This document shows positions 35,651 through 44,627 of a stretch of 64,000 nt of DNA, in pieces. The stretch is from positions 1 to 64,000 of the forward strand of contig JAJFKT010000015.1 in the NCBI GenBank assembly GCA_021773075.1, written 5' to 3'. A program made the translations under genes and the position numbers. How positions within the stretch are numbered: the stretch's first letter is position 1; the number at the start of each line of letters is the position of its first letter. The notes beneath the pieces are model-generated. The model was given only the letters and a program-made list of their open reading frames with translations, did no database searches and was not told the DNA's origin. This DNA comes from Woeseiaceae bacterium (GTDB lineage Bacteria > Pseudomonadota > Gammaproteobacteria > Steroidobacterales > Woeseiaceae).

Positions 35651-36465
35651 GACTTCTCCAGTCGGATATCACCGCTAGCACCGATAACCAATGAGCCACC
35701 GCGGTGTTCTTGCATCAGTCCGTCGAGCTGTTTTTTCAGTCGTCCCGGTAATGTGACGCCCCAGCTAACGCCACCCGTATCTGCACCTGTCTTCGCGAGT
35801 GCATCAAGGACAGGTTTGGGGACGGTGGACTTTTCCATTTCATGAAAACTATTCGGTATGGAGGCATCCCAAAAACTGATTCTTGAATTGCTTACTGTCA
35901 TTCGCCGTGCGCGCCCAGTTTCGATGGCATAGACACCTACCTGACTGGCGGCGACAAGACGTGTCAACGCGGCGTCGGACTCAAATCGCAGCGTAAATCC
36001 TTCCGTTTCAACAATCGCGGGCGCTGCCGATTCGACGCTGGCTTCTGGCTCAGATGGGACTGCTGCAAGTGGCTCCGGTATCGTGGTCATAGGCTCCGTC
36101 GGCGCTACGGGTTGTACTGCCAGGGTAGTCTTCGGCGGGTATTCGGACGTCGGTTTCGGTCGCGTCAGGATGACTGTTTTCAGCGTTCTTTCGATTTCTG
36201 TCGATGCGGCAGGTTCAGGCGCAATCTTCACTACCGCAGGCGTTCTTGCCACCTGCTCTACAACGGTTTCCGTAACCGAATCCGGGTTTGGGGCGGGCTC
36301 GGCGGGTGGCAAAACAGGCAAGCTCTGGACAAGCGCGAATATAGCGACCAGGCACAACGATAATATCGCCATGAAGCGCATGACGTCGGTTTGCAGATCA
36401 GCCGCGCCGCCGACGTCCATATCAGCGCCGCGGTTGAGAGGGTAGGCAAGCCGTGATCGAGTCAT
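35647..36465 (-). CDS. Single-span TolR/MotB-like partner protein of unknown family
   Basis: 272-residue protein. A cytoplasmic N-terminus of about 28 residues is followed by one span, VMRFMAILSLCLVAIFALVQ. An Asp just before the span (DLQTDVMRF) is in the position of the proton-carrying Asp of MotB/TolR/ExbD. A long Pro/Ala/Glu-rich linker (about 55-150) leads to a periplasmic domain (FTLRFESDAALTRLVAASQV onward). Gene overlaps of 4 bp on both sides tie it to the channel-like gene before and the exported gene after. A motor-stator or TolA/TolR-like role is inferred. Confidence 0.7.
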   Translation of the reverse strand: MTRSRLAYPLNRGADMDVGGAADLQTDVMRFMAILSLCLVAIFALVQSLPVLPPAEPAPNPDSVTETVVEQVARTPAVVKIAPEPAASTEIERTLKTVILTRPKPTSEYPPKTTLAVQPVAPTEPMTTIPEPLAAVPSEPEASVESAAPAIVETEGFTLRFESDAALTRLVAASQVGVYAIETGRARRMTVSNSRISFWDASIPNSFHEMEKSTVPKPVLDALAKTGADTGGVSWGVTLPGRLKKQLDGLMQEHRGGSLVIGASGDIRLEKS

Positions 36466-37079
36466 GAGCTCACCAGGTGTTCTTCGATACGTTGCAGGCT
36501 GGCGCGCATTTCCGATGTATCGGCTCGTGCGGCCTTGTCGTATTGCTGTTGCAACTGGGTTCCCAGGATGACGGTCTTGTAGACACGCATGACGTAGCCA
36601 CCAACGCCACCAAATATTGTCGTCGATAGCGCGAGCAGGATGCCGCCATCGATCATGCGTTCAAGCATGGCGAAAGCGCCTTGCTCAAGCGCGGCGGTGC
36701 GATCCGCCAAGGCGAAAATCAACGCGCTGCGCATACCGATCGCTGTCCATATGACGCCAGCGCCAAAAAACAGTGTGGTCCAAATGTCGGTAAGGCTGTC
36801 GAGATGCACAATCCGGGTTATCGGTCGCTCATCGCGTAGCGCGTCGCGGAGTCGCCCGAGCGTAATGAAGTACGCCAGTAGCAGGCTTGCGAATACAGGT
36901 ATAGAAGATCCGAGGTTGATGTACGCCCAATGCAACCAGTCTCCGGGACTGCTTATCGGCGTCTCATCGAAATAAATCCAGCCGATGCGACTCAGTGTGT
37001 AAAGTGTTGCCGACGCACCCAGCAAAGTGCCAAGTGCGCCAGCGGCGAGTCCGCGAAAAAATATCTGGCTTTGGCCCAT
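36462..37079 (-). CDS. MotA/TolQ/ExbB-like membrane protein
   Basis: 205-residue inner-membrane protein with about four spans, starting at the ATG at 37079; the longer in-frame ORF would invade the lipoprotein gene. The last two spans carry the family signature. Span three is LFFGAGVIWTAIGMRSAL. Span four follows DGGILLALSTTIFGGVGGY, equivalent to the paired Gly/Thr-rich helices that line the proton path in TolQ/ExbB/MotA. The C-terminus is charged and helical. It overlaps the downstream single-span gene by 4 bp. Proton conduction is inferred from the helix motifs. Confidence 0.75.
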   Translation of the reverse strand: MGQSQIFFRGLAAGALGTLLGASATLYTLSRIGWIYFDETPISSPGDWLHWAYINLGSSIPVFASLLLAYFITLGRLRDALRDERPITRIVHLDSLTDIWTTLFFGAGVIWTAIGMRSALIFALADRTAALEQGAFAMLERMIDGGILLALSTTIFGGVGGYVMRVYKTVILGTQLQQQYDKAARADTSEMRASLQRIEEHLVSS

Positions 37080-37086
37080 GGCTGGA

Positions 37087-37638
37087 TTACCGGGTTGCAG
37101 CACACGCCGAGCAGGTCGCTTCCAAAACGAGTTCAACTTCCTGATACAGCTGATCGGCTCGATAGTATCCGTCAGCATCGCGACTGACCTTGAGTAGTCC
37201 GCGCTCCTTCTCGCCCAATTCACGCTCCATGTCCCAAAGGACTTTCGTCTTGTTCGGACAAGTGTGCGAGCAGTTGTTGTAGTCGCCGCGCATCGCCATA
37301 AATTTCACGTTGAAAAAACGGTTGTAGTAGTCCTCGGCCTGACGTGTGCTGAGCAGACCTTTGTCGGAAGACCAGACTAGAAACTCTGAGAATTCACGTT
37401 TGTTTTCAGGTTTTGGATCACCTTCTGCGATTGACAGCAATTCATCGTAATAGCGGTCGAAGTGCGCATGACAGCCGTTCATCAACGAGGTTTGTACGCC
37501 ATCGATCGCCGAGCTCAAATTTCGGGATTGCGGTGTACTGCAGGTGGGTGCGGTCGACGCGCAAGCAGCGATAAATGATGACACGGTTAGCATTGCCAAA
37601 ATGATGAGCAGCGGCTTCCCTATTGTTATGAATTTCAC
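37087..37638 (-). CDS. Putative lipoprotein, Cys-rich, in envelope operon
   Basis: 183-residue probable lipoprotein. The hydrophobic leader ends at a lipobox-like SFIAAC (Cys about residue 26), so the mature protein would be anchored in a membrane. The mature part has further Cys (TCSTP, GCHAHFDRYYDE, NCSHTCPN, ATCSACAATR), enough for two or more disulfides. The family is not recognised. It sits 12 bp after the first gene of the operon and 7 bp before the TolQ-like gene. A Pal-like outer-membrane anchor would fit the layout but is speculation. Confidence 0.7.
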   Translation of the reverse strand: MKFITIGKPLLIILAMLTVSSFIAACASTAPTCSTPQSRNLSSAIDGVQTSLMNGCHAHFDRYYDELLSIAEGDPKPENKREFSEFLVWSSDKGLLSTRQAEDYYNRFFNVKFMAMRGDYNNCSHTCPNKTKVLWDMERELGEKERGLLKVSRDADGYYRADQLYQEVELVLEATCSACAATR

Positions 37639-37650
37639 GGTTGTAACTCC

Positions 37651-38469
37651 TTATTGCTCAAGGGGGCTGCGGTAAGCCTGTTCAATACTGCCGGGCGGCG
37701 GGCCTGCGACCAGTGCCTGCGCTTCCTCGTCGCCAAACAAGATGCTCTTGACACCGCCGACGACCTCGATCATTTCCGGTGTGATGATCCCGAAAGATTG
37801 ATTGAGTTGTTCCATCAGAGTTGCGCGTGCTATTTCCTGACGTGTTCGCTCAATGAGCATGCTGGTCTCCTCCATATCGAGGTAGATGTCCGACGCCAGC
37901 ACCGCAAGCGACTGGTCACCTTTGGCACCGGACGTAGCGACCAGTTGATAATATTGACTGAATCGTTCACTAAGACGCATGCCGGATCTGCCACGTAAAG
38001 TGGGTGCCTTGCGGGCGGTGGCTTCATTGGCCTTATTGCCGATCAGTGTTTCCTGCAATTTCCAGGGTGTCATTTTCTTGCCAAGTTCATCGCGCAAGCT
38101 TTTTTCAAGACTGTTCCTGGTGTTGTTGACGGTGTGCTCCATGTCGGGAAGGCGTTCTTCCATAATGGTCAGCATCTCGAGGTAGGTTGCGCCGATCTGT
38201 CGGGCAAGACGCTGGCAGCCAGAGTCGTTGTCGGCACCATCGCATTTACTTTCCTGATAGAGCTCCTGTTGCTGGTCGAGGCGCCCAATGACTTCCTGTA
38301 GTCCGGTTTCCATGTCGCGGGCGACGTTGCCGGTCTGGCGAAGGTCTTCAACGACCGTCGTTGGAAACAGTCGAATAGTGGGTGAGTTTGCGAACCCTGT
38401 GTAGGCGGTGAGTAGCGATACCGCTGCCAGACCAAGAGACAGGCTTATTCGATTGCTGCGAAAATTCAT
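37651..38469 (-). CDS. Exported helical protein, first gene of envelope operon
   Basis: 272-residue exported protein; signal peptide about residues 1-27 (LSLGLAAVSLLTAYTGFANS). The mature part is mostly charged helix with heptad-like stretches (DMETGLQEVIGRLDQQQELY; LDMEETSMLIERTRQEIARA), so a coiled-coil periplasmic protein is likely. One Cys pair flanks DGADNDSG. No family is recognised. It is the first gene of the seven-gene minus-strand operon. It is divergent from feoA across 174 bp that contain a Fur-like site, so iron could influence both directions. Confidence 0.72.
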   Translation of the reverse strand: MNFRSNRISLSLGLAAVSLLTAYTGFANSPTIRLFPTTVVEDLRQTGNVARDMETGLQEVIGRLDQQQELYQESKCDGADNDSGCQRLARQIGATYLEMLTIMEERLPDMEHTVNNTRNSLEKSLRDELGKKMTPWKLQETLIGNKANEATARKAPTLRGRSGMRLSERFSQYYQLVATSGAKGDQSLAVLASDIYLDMEETSMLIERTRQEIARATLMEQLNQSFGIITPEMIEVVGGVKSILFGDEEAQALVAGPPPGSIEQAYRSPLEQ

Positions 38470-38579
38470 CAGGCGTTCCTCTTGGCTATGCGTGCCAATT
38501 TTGGTGAATCTGGTTGTTTGCTTACGCTAACCGCGGGTCAATGAATGCAACCTGAACGCCGAATCCGTACATCCCCCTA

Positions 38580-38608
38580 TTGCATATCGGAATGCGAATC
38601 ATTATCAT
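38580..38608 (+). promoter_or_regulatory. feoAB promoter (-35 TTGCAT, -10 TATCAT)
   Basis: TTGCAT (38580-38585) and TATCAT (38603-38608) are separated by 17 bp, a reasonable sigma-70 promoter with a good -10. It points at feoA, 36 bp before its ATG. The Fur-like site lies within the spacer and -10, the classic position for repression. Confidence 0.6.
38588..38606. promoter_or_regulatory. Fur-box-like operator
   Basis: The site matches the 19-bp Fur consensus GATAATGATAATCATTATC at 14 of 19 positions, with the right half (AATCATTATC) perfect. It overlaps the predicted -10 of feoAB, as expected for iron-dependent repression. Its position between divergent genes means it could also affect the envelope operon. 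Confidence 0.75.
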
Positions 38609-38643
38609 TTAACAACTGCAAGGAGCTCCCTCGGAAATAGTTA

Positions 38644-38895
38644 ATGAAAACAAATGGTTATACGCTCGCTACCTTAGGCCAAGGCCAGAGTGGCGTTATA
38701 AAATCCGTGGATGCGACTGATCCCCAGGTTCAGCGCCTAATGGTGCTGGGCCTTGTTGAGGGCGCACAAATTCGGCATGCGAGCTCCGCTATCGGCGGCG
38801 ATCCTATGGAATTCCGCCTATTCGGTTGCGGTATTTCTCTGCGCCAGGAGCACGCGAAGTTCTTCCACGTAGCGCCCGTAGCGGCTGGTGACTAA
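38644..38895 (+). CDS. feoA: Ferrous iron transport protein FeoA
   Basis: 83-residue SH3-like cytoplasmic protein that supports FeoB. It has the typical LATLGQGQSGVIKSVDATDP opening, LVEGAQIRHA in the middle and the C-terminal FRLFGCGISLRQEHAKFFHV. The start is the ATG at 38644 with GGAAAT upstream. Its last codons overlap the GTG of feoB by 8 bp, so the two are co-translated. Expression is probably Fur-controlled from the site 40 bp upstream. Confidence 0.92.
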   Translation: MKTNGYTLATLGQGQSGVIKSVDATDPQVQRLMVLGLVEGAQIRHASSAIGGDPMEFRLFGCGISLRQEHAKFFHVAPVAAGD

Positions 38896-41077
38896 ACCCA
38901 CAGAAATTCGAATATCGACCGGTGATATAGCAATACGACGGGGCGTAGAGTCCAGTATTGCTGTTGTAGGCAACCCCAATTCGGGGAAAAGTACCTTGTT
39001 CAACCGGCTGACCGGTCTCAAGCAGCGTATCGGCAATTACCCCGGCGTTACCGTTGAGCGTCATGTCGGCACTCTCGTATACGACGGCAAACGAACAGAA
39101 CTTGTCGATCTGCCAGGAACACATTCCTTAAGCGCACACTCACTCGAAGAACAAATTGCGATCGACGTGATTCTGGGACGGATGGAAGGGGCTGGTGCAC
39201 CGGACGGCATCCTCGCCGTATTGGACGCCACAAATTTGTATCAGGGCTTGTTTTTGCTGCACCAGCTCGTCCGATTGCAACTGCCGACGGTAGTTGCGTT
39301 GACCATGACCGATGCGGCATCAGAGGCGGGGATTGAGATTGATGTCGACGCCCTGAGCAATGCACTTGGCGGTGCAAAAATATGTAGCGTCGTTGCGACG
39401 ACGGGTGCGGGCCTGGATCAATTGCGCGGCGCGTTGACTGAGCTAAAGGAGTCGCCGCCACCACAGGAGGTCACCGTCTGGCCGGAGCTAATCGCGGCCG
39501 CTGAAAAGATTCGTGCGGCGACGACGAACAAATTATCCATCGTGGAGTGCGAGCGATTACTGGTAGACGGCATCACTGACCGTAACCGCTCTTTCGCCGC
39601 TGAACTCGACGTGGAGGTCACTTCTGAGCTCAAAAGCCTGCGCAATGAAATGTTCGGCGACGAACCACCAATCGCCGTTGAGGCTCGAGTCCGCTATGAC
39701 TGGGTTCGCGAAAATCTGGAAAAAATTCAACGATCCGCGCCAAGGTTGAAAACCTGGCATACGCAAGTCACCGGATTTCTAAATCGGCCGGTCGCTGGGA
39801 CCGTGGGCTTGTTCGTCGTCATGGCAGTCGTTTTTCAGGCTGTGTTCGCATGGGCAACTCCTATCATGGAATTCATCGATGCAGCGACTGCATCGCTGGG
39901 TGGACGAGTCGGTGCAGCATTGGGAGATGGTGCGTTTTCGAGTCTTGTCGCGGATGGCGTGATTGCCGGTGTTGGCAGTGTGATTATTTTTCTGCCACAG
40001 ATCCTGATCCTTTTCCTGTTCATTATCCTGCTCGAAGATTCCGGATACCTGGCGCGCGCGGCCTACCTCATGGACAGGACGATGCGTTTCGTCGGTTTAT
40101 CGGGCCAGTCGATCATTCCAATGATTTCGAGTTTCGCCTGTGCCGTGCCAGGAATAATGGCGACGCGAGTTATCCCAAGTCGCCGCGACAGAATCGCCAC
40201 GATCATGGCGGCACCGTTTATGACTTGCTCAGCGCGGTTACCCGTTTATGCGTTGCTTATCGCCGCATTCGTGCCGGCCGAGCAAATAGGCCTTATGAAC
40301 TTGCAGGGACTCGTCTTATTGGGGCTCTATTTGTTTGGCATCATCATGGGCATTCTTACCGCGTTGCTAATGCGCAAGACCGCTTTGCGTGGACCGAAGC
40401 CACCCTTCGCCCTAATGCTGCCGGAGTTTCGCAAACCAAATCTGCAAACAGTCATGTTCCAGCTACTCGGGCGCATTAAGGTGTTTCTGTATCGTGCGGG
40501 CACGGTTATTTTTACGGTCGCCGTTGTCGTTTGGGCACTGGCCTATTACCCACGCTCTGAAGTCATCGAACCGGAAGCTGAAAAACTACGACAGACCGCG
40601 GCGTACTCATTGTCGGGCGAGCAATTAGCCGCGGAATATCAGCGTATCGATCATGAAGCCGCCGCGGCACAATTGGAGCAAAGCTGGCTGGGCAGGGCCG
40701 GGAAGAGCGTCGAGCCCGTATTCAAACCACTGGGTTGGGACTGGCGTGTATCCGCCGCCGTCATCGCCGGGTTTCCTGCCAGAGAAGTTGTTATTGCGGT
40801 ACTGGGTACTGTATATGCCGTAGGTGACGAGGCGGACGAAAGGACCTTAAGCGGTCGCTTGAAGGCGTCGACCTGGTCCGATGGTTCACCTGTGTTTACA
40901 TTGCCGATGGTCATCGGTTTGCTGATTTTTTATGCCTGCTGCCTGCAGTGTGCTGCCACTCTCGCCGTGATTCGACGTGAGACAAACACGTGGCGCTGGC
41001 CAATATTCGCCTGGGTATACATGACCGCCATCGGCTATATCGGTGCACTACTGGCATTTCAGTTGGGTACTGCCTGA
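38888..41077 (+). CDS. feoB: Ferrous iron transporter FeoB
   Basis: 729-residue inner-membrane ferrous iron transporter with an N-terminal G domain. G1 is GNPNSGKST (residues 28-36) and G3 is VDLPGTHSL. G4 reads LTMTDAA, where the usual motif is NMxD, so the guanine-specifying Asn is Thr. A helical linker is followed by the permease, with the two inverted gate motifs. One is SCAVPGIMATRVI, whose Cys-Pro pairing is typical; the other is near GFPAREVVIAVLGTVY. The start is GTG overlapping feoA. No feoC is present. A convergent aminotransferase gene lies 17 bp downstream. Confidence 0.95.
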   Translation: MTKPTEIRISTGDIAIRRGVESSIAVVGNPNSGKSTLFNRLTGLKQRIGNYPGVTVERHVGTLVYDGKRTELVDLPGTHSLSAHSLEEQIAIDVILGRMEGAGAPDGILAVLDATNLYQGLFLLHQLVRLQLPTVVALTMTDAASEAGIEIDVDALSNALGGAKICSVVATTGAGLDQLRGALTELKESPPPQEVTVWPELIAAAEKIRAATTNKLSIVECERLLVDGITDRNRSFAAELDVEVTSELKSLRNEMFGDEPPIAVEARVRYDWVRENLEKIQRSAPRLKTWHTQVTGFLNRPVAGTVGLFVVMAVVFQAVFAWATPIMEFIDAATASLGGRVGAALGDGAFSSLVADGVIAGVGSVIIFLPQILILFLFIILLEDSGYLARAAYLMDRTMRFVGLSGQSIIPMISSFACAVPGIMATRVIPSRRDRIATIMAAPFMTCSARLPVYALLIAAFVPAEQIGLMNLQGLVLLGLYLFGIIMGILTALLMRKTALRGPKPPFALMLPEFRKPNLQTVMFQLLGRIKVFLYRAGTVIFTVAVVVWALAYYPRSEVIEPEAEKLRQTAAYSLSGEQLAAEYQRIDHEAAAAQLEQSWLGRAGKSVEPVFKPLGWDWRVSAAVIAGFPAREVVIAVLGTVYAVGDEADERTLSGRLKASTWSDGSPVFTLPMVIGLLIFYACCLQCAATLAVIRRETNTWRWPIFAWVYMTAIGYIGALLAFQLGTA

Positions 41078-41094
41078 GCGCTGTCCCGTCGCGC

Positions 41095-42273
41095 CTAGAT
41101 TGCGCGTAGTTTTTTCGCAGCAGCCTCCAGTATTGCGCTGTCTTTCGCAAAACAAAATCTCAGACGTGTAGCCGCAATCGGTTCATCGTAAAACACGCTA
41201 AGCGGGATCGAAGCAACGCCAAGCTCTCGCGTCCAGCGAATCGCCAGTTCCGTATCAGTCTCATCGCTGATATCGGCATAGTCGAGTACCTGAAAAAACG
41301 TGCTTCGTGCTGGTTGCAGGCTGAATCGGGAGCCTTCCAGCAAGCGGCAAAACAGATCGCGCTTCTCTTCATAGAAGGCGGGCAGCCTTGCATAAAATTC
41401 GGGACTGCTGTCCAGAAAATTCGCTATTCCATATTGCACCGGAGTGTTCACCGTAAACGTGACAAACTGGTGAACCTTGCGAAATTCTGCAGAAAGTTCT
41501 TGCGGCGCTATGCAGTAGCCGACCTTCCAGCCAGTCGCATGAAAGGTCTTGCCAAATGACGAAATGACCATCGTTCGTGGCCATAACTCGTCGTGACTCA
41601 ATAGGCTCTGATGCACTTCGCCATCAAAGATAATGTGCTCATACACCTCGTCAGACAGCAAGTAACAGTCAGTGTTTCGAACCAGCGTTGCGAGCTGATC
41701 CAGATCGCGCCTCTGCAAAATAGCGCCAGTCGGATTGTGCGGAAAATTGAGTATGATCAGACGTGTATTTCTGTTGATCGTGTCCTCGAGAAGCTGCCAG
41801 TCAATGGCAAAGTCGAAACCCTTGTCGTCGACGCGAAGGGCGTTATGCCGAGTTATGCCGCCGGCTAGCGTGATTGAGGGTTCGTATGAGTCGTACGCCG
41901 GGTCGAAAACGATGACTTCATCACCGCGACGAACAATCGCTTGAATAGCGCTAAAGATTCCTTCAGTAGCGCCACTGCAAATCGTAATTTCTGATTCCGG
42001 GTTTGCAGTCCGGTCATACAGCCGCTGCGTCTTCCTGGCGACCGCATCGCGCAATGCGGGCACGCCGGCCATTGGCGCGTACTGGTTATCACCGTTGTGG
42101 AGGTGGTAGCTAATTCGATCCAGAAGCGCTTCGGGCGGGTCGAAACTGGGGAAGCCCTGCGACAGGTTGATGGCATTGGTATCCGCTGCAAGCCGACTCA
42201 TCTCCGCAAATATCGAAGTTCCGACGTCCGGGAGCTTGCTGGTGATCAGATTCGAGCGATTATTATTCTTCAC
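41095..42273 (-). CDS. PLP aminotransferase, methionine aminotransferase-like
   Basis: 392-residue fold-type I aminotransferase of the YbdL/kynurenine aminotransferase group. It has INLSQGFPSFDPPEALLD, NQYAPMAGVPALRDAVA, ILNFPHNPTGAILQRRDL, YLLSDEVYEHIIFDG and the PLP lysine in SSFGKTFHATGWKVGYCIAP. The C-terminal LRFCFAKDS supplies the substrate Arg. YbdL prefers methionine with 2-oxo acids, and kynurenine activity is known in relatives. The start is a GTG (KNNNRSNLI). It stands alone, convergent with feoB. Confidence 0.9.
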   Translation of the reverse strand: MKNNNRSNLITSKLPDVGTSIFAEMSRLAADTNAINLSQGFPSFDPPEALLDRISYHLHNGDNQYAPMAGVPALRDAVARKTQRLYDRTANPESEITICSGATEGIFSAIQAIVRRGDEVIVFDPAYDSYEPSITLAGGITRHNALRVDDKGFDFAIDWQLLEDTINRNTRLIILNFPHNPTGAILQRRDLDQLATLVRNTDCYLLSDEVYEHIIFDGEVHQSLLSHDELWPRTMVISSFGKTFHATGWKVGYCIAPQELSAEFRKVHQFVTFTVNTPVQYGIANFLDSSPEFYARLPAFYEEKRDLFCRLLEGSRFSLQPARSTFFQVLDYADISDETDTELAIRWTRELGVASIPLSVFYDEPIAATRLRFCFAKDSAILEAAAKKLRAI

Positions 42274-42462
42274 AGCCGCTCGGTGCCTCGCCTGCGGCGG
42301 AAACGAATAGTGCAGCAGTAACTGCCAATCCTGGATACATCGATTGAGACTCCCGTCTTAAAAATGTTGAATTCATTGAGCTATAGTAGCTGACAAATCG
42401 ACCTCCTGGACTTGATCCTCAAGGTTGCACTCCTCCAAGTACTCGTGCAGGTGAAATTATTA

Positions 42463-44598
42463 ATGACTAACAAACGACCAGTACTAGCCTTAATCGCAGT
42501 TGTTCTTTTCTGTGCGTCACTCAGCTCCCCCAGTCTCGCTTTGGCGGCCGCTGTCAATCAGTGGAAAGGGGAGTTGCCGATAAGACAGCCCTGGCTTCGC
42601 GACCACTTGCCTGATGATGCACTCGTTTACGCCCGGGTTCCGCACCCGCTGGGCCTGCTCACAATGCCGAAAGGCAATTCACTCGATCCGGCCTTACGCA
42701 GTAAGGTCAACGTCGAAAATATAATCAAAATTCGAGAGGGGATATCGGACAACATACTCTCGCAAATACCGGCGTTTGCCAGCGTGCACTTACGCTTGCT
42801 GGAGCAACACCTGCGCTCGCCGCTTGAGGTGGCTGCATTCATCGGTGCCGCTCCATCTGTCGTTATTTCGGTAAATTTGTCGCTGGACTCGAATGCTGCA
42901 TTTGAGGAAGTTCTGGACCTGATGGGGGTCTCACTGCTCGAACCGCTTGATGCGCAGGGCTACGGTGCAGTTGGCGTCGTTCCGATGCCAACCTACGTCA
43001 GATTTGATGCGTCGAGTGGACAACTATTGATACTCGCCGGTCCCGCAGTGACTGAACAGGAGTTCGAGAACCTCATCGACGGTACGCGCAGAGATTCGCC
43101 GCATCGTATGCGGCAGATGGAGAGTCGTATTGACGATAGCGGGCAGGGGCTCTTCCTCTGGGTTGATTCTGAACGCGCACTGCCTTTGCTTGAGGCCACG
43201 TTGCCAGCGGAACAGGTCGCTACGTTGACGGCCTCCGGTTTGAATAAGGTCAGTTCGGCGTCATTCGGCTGGGGCGTAGCGAACGGCAAAGGACGATTCT
43301 CACTACTTGCGGATCTGCCGGCTGATGGCGATCGTGGTTTCCTGCCGAATGTAAAAAATAAACTATCAGCGAGAACTGTCGGTAGCCCGGACGGGCTTTT
43401 CCTGATGTCCATTCCGACCGCGGAAGAATTCACGCGGCTCGAAGCGCTGGCGATGCAATTGCTTGAGCCGGAATCACAGGACGACTGGTTCTCAGGTAAG
43501 GACGAAGTAAAAGATGCACTGGGCGTATCCATTGAGGAATTTCTTCAATCTGTTGGCCCGGAAGTCATGGTGATACTTGACGATGCTGGAGACTATTCGG
43601 CAATACGCCTGCGCGATGCCAAATTGTGGGACAGTATTGTTGAGCGTTTGTCGGACAAAGCAGGCAACAAGCCGGATGAGCGCCGTATATCTGGCAATAC
43701 CTATTACCACATAGGGATGCCGAATCAGTTCGGATTACTCGATGAAAGTGACGCAGAAGAACTGGGTTGGCTTGCCGTACTGGCGCGTCGTATGGAAGAT
43801 CACATCTACTGGACGCATGATGGCGATTTTATGTATCTCGCATCGATTCCACAGGTATTAGTCGATCGGGCGACAATGCGACCAGATACCAATGTATCGG
43901 ATTGGTTTGAAAATCAGCAACGGATTGACGCCGATACTGCGATCATTTCAATCAGTGGCAGTAGCGAGAAACTGCCGCGGCGACTCTACGCGAGCTATAT
44001 CGAAATTATTCAACTCGTTGCCGACATCGGCGAAGCAGACGTTGACATATGGTCAATGCCGACAGCGGCGCAGTTGGGCTTGCCGGAGCGCGGTGCGCTG
44101 GGTTTTACACTTAGTCTTGGTGACCCGACATTAGCGATGGAGCTAACGTTCGAGAATAATCCGCTGGAAATGCTGGGTGGTGTTGGTGGTTTTGCAACAG
44201 CCGGTATTCTGGCGGCGATCGCTATCCCTGCTTATCAGGACTACACAGTACGAGCCAGAATCAGTAAGGGATTGAGCTTATCGGCCGGCCTCAAAGCTGA
44301 CGTCAGTGACTACTATTTTTCAAATGGTACGTTCCCTGACACCGACGCAGCCGCTGCGATGGAGGTATCCACGGAAGAGAGTGATGAAGTCACCTCAATT
44401 ACAGTTGAAGCCAATACCGGCAATATCATTATTGCTTACGCCGAGAGCGTGGCTGGCGGTGGCGAGGTCATCTTATATTCGTCCATCGACTCAGACGGTT
44501 CGGTGCGGTGGAAATGTGGTGCTACGTTTGAGAACAAGCATCTTCCCGCAACGTGTCGATCAGACGATGAAGTCGACCTCGAGGATGGCGATACCTGA
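42463..44598 (+). CDS. Exported protein with C-terminal type IV pilin domain
   Basis: 711-residue protein. The ATG at 42463 has AGGTGA upstream and gives a signal peptide (KRPVLALIAVVLFCASLSSP). Residues about 30-565 form a large exported region of unknown family (DDALVYARVPHPLGLLTMPK), somewhat like DUF3352 proteins in layout. From about residue 570 a hydrophobic helix (GGFATAGILAAIAIPAYQDY) begins a full PilA-type pilin domain. This continues TVRARISKGLSLSAGLKADV, YYFSNGTFPD, GSVRWKCGA and LPATCRSD, with its disulfide Cys pair. The normal prepilin leader and Glu5 are absent. It is not obviously in an operon. Confidence 0.82.
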   Translation: MTNKRPVLALIAVVLFCASLSSPSLALAAAVNQWKGELPIRQPWLRDHLPDDALVYARVPHPLGLLTMPKGNSLDPALRSKVNVENIIKIREGISDNILSQIPAFASVHLRLLEQHLRSPLEVAAFIGAAPSVVISVNLSLDSNAAFEEVLDLMGVSLLEPLDAQGYGAVGVVPMPTYVRFDASSGQLLILAGPAVTEQEFENLIDGTRRDSPHRMRQMESRIDDSGQGLFLWVDSERALPLLEATLPAEQVATLTASGLNKVSSASFGWGVANGKGRFSLLADLPADGDRGFLPNVKNKLSARTVGSPDGLFLMSIPTAEEFTRLEALAMQLLEPESQDDWFSGKDEVKDALGVSIEEFLQSVGPEVMVILDDAGDYSAIRLRDAKLWDSIVERLSDKAGNKPDERRISGNTYYHIGMPNQFGLLDESDAEELGWLAVLARRMEDHIYWTHDGDFMYLASIPQVLVDRATMRPDTNVSDWFENQQRIDADTAIISISGSSEKLPRRLYASYIEIIQLVADIGEADVDIWSMPTAAQLGLPERGALGFTLSLGDPTLAMELTFENNPLEMLGGVGGFATAGILAAIAIPAYQDYTVRARISKGLSLSAGLKADVSDYYFSNGTFPDTDAAAAMEVSTEESDEVTSITVEANTGNIIIAYAESVAGGGEVILYSSIDSDGSVRWKCGATFENKHLPATCRSDDEVDLEDGDT

Positions 44599-44627
44599 GC
44601 GATAACAATCAATGAGCTCTTGATTCA

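Noticed and set aside
32809..38469. Reading the envelope operon as a Zorya-type phage defence system (MotA/MotB-like proteins)
   Set aside because: No helicase or nuclease partners are present, and all other members are exported, a lipoprotein or a peptidoglycan enzyme.
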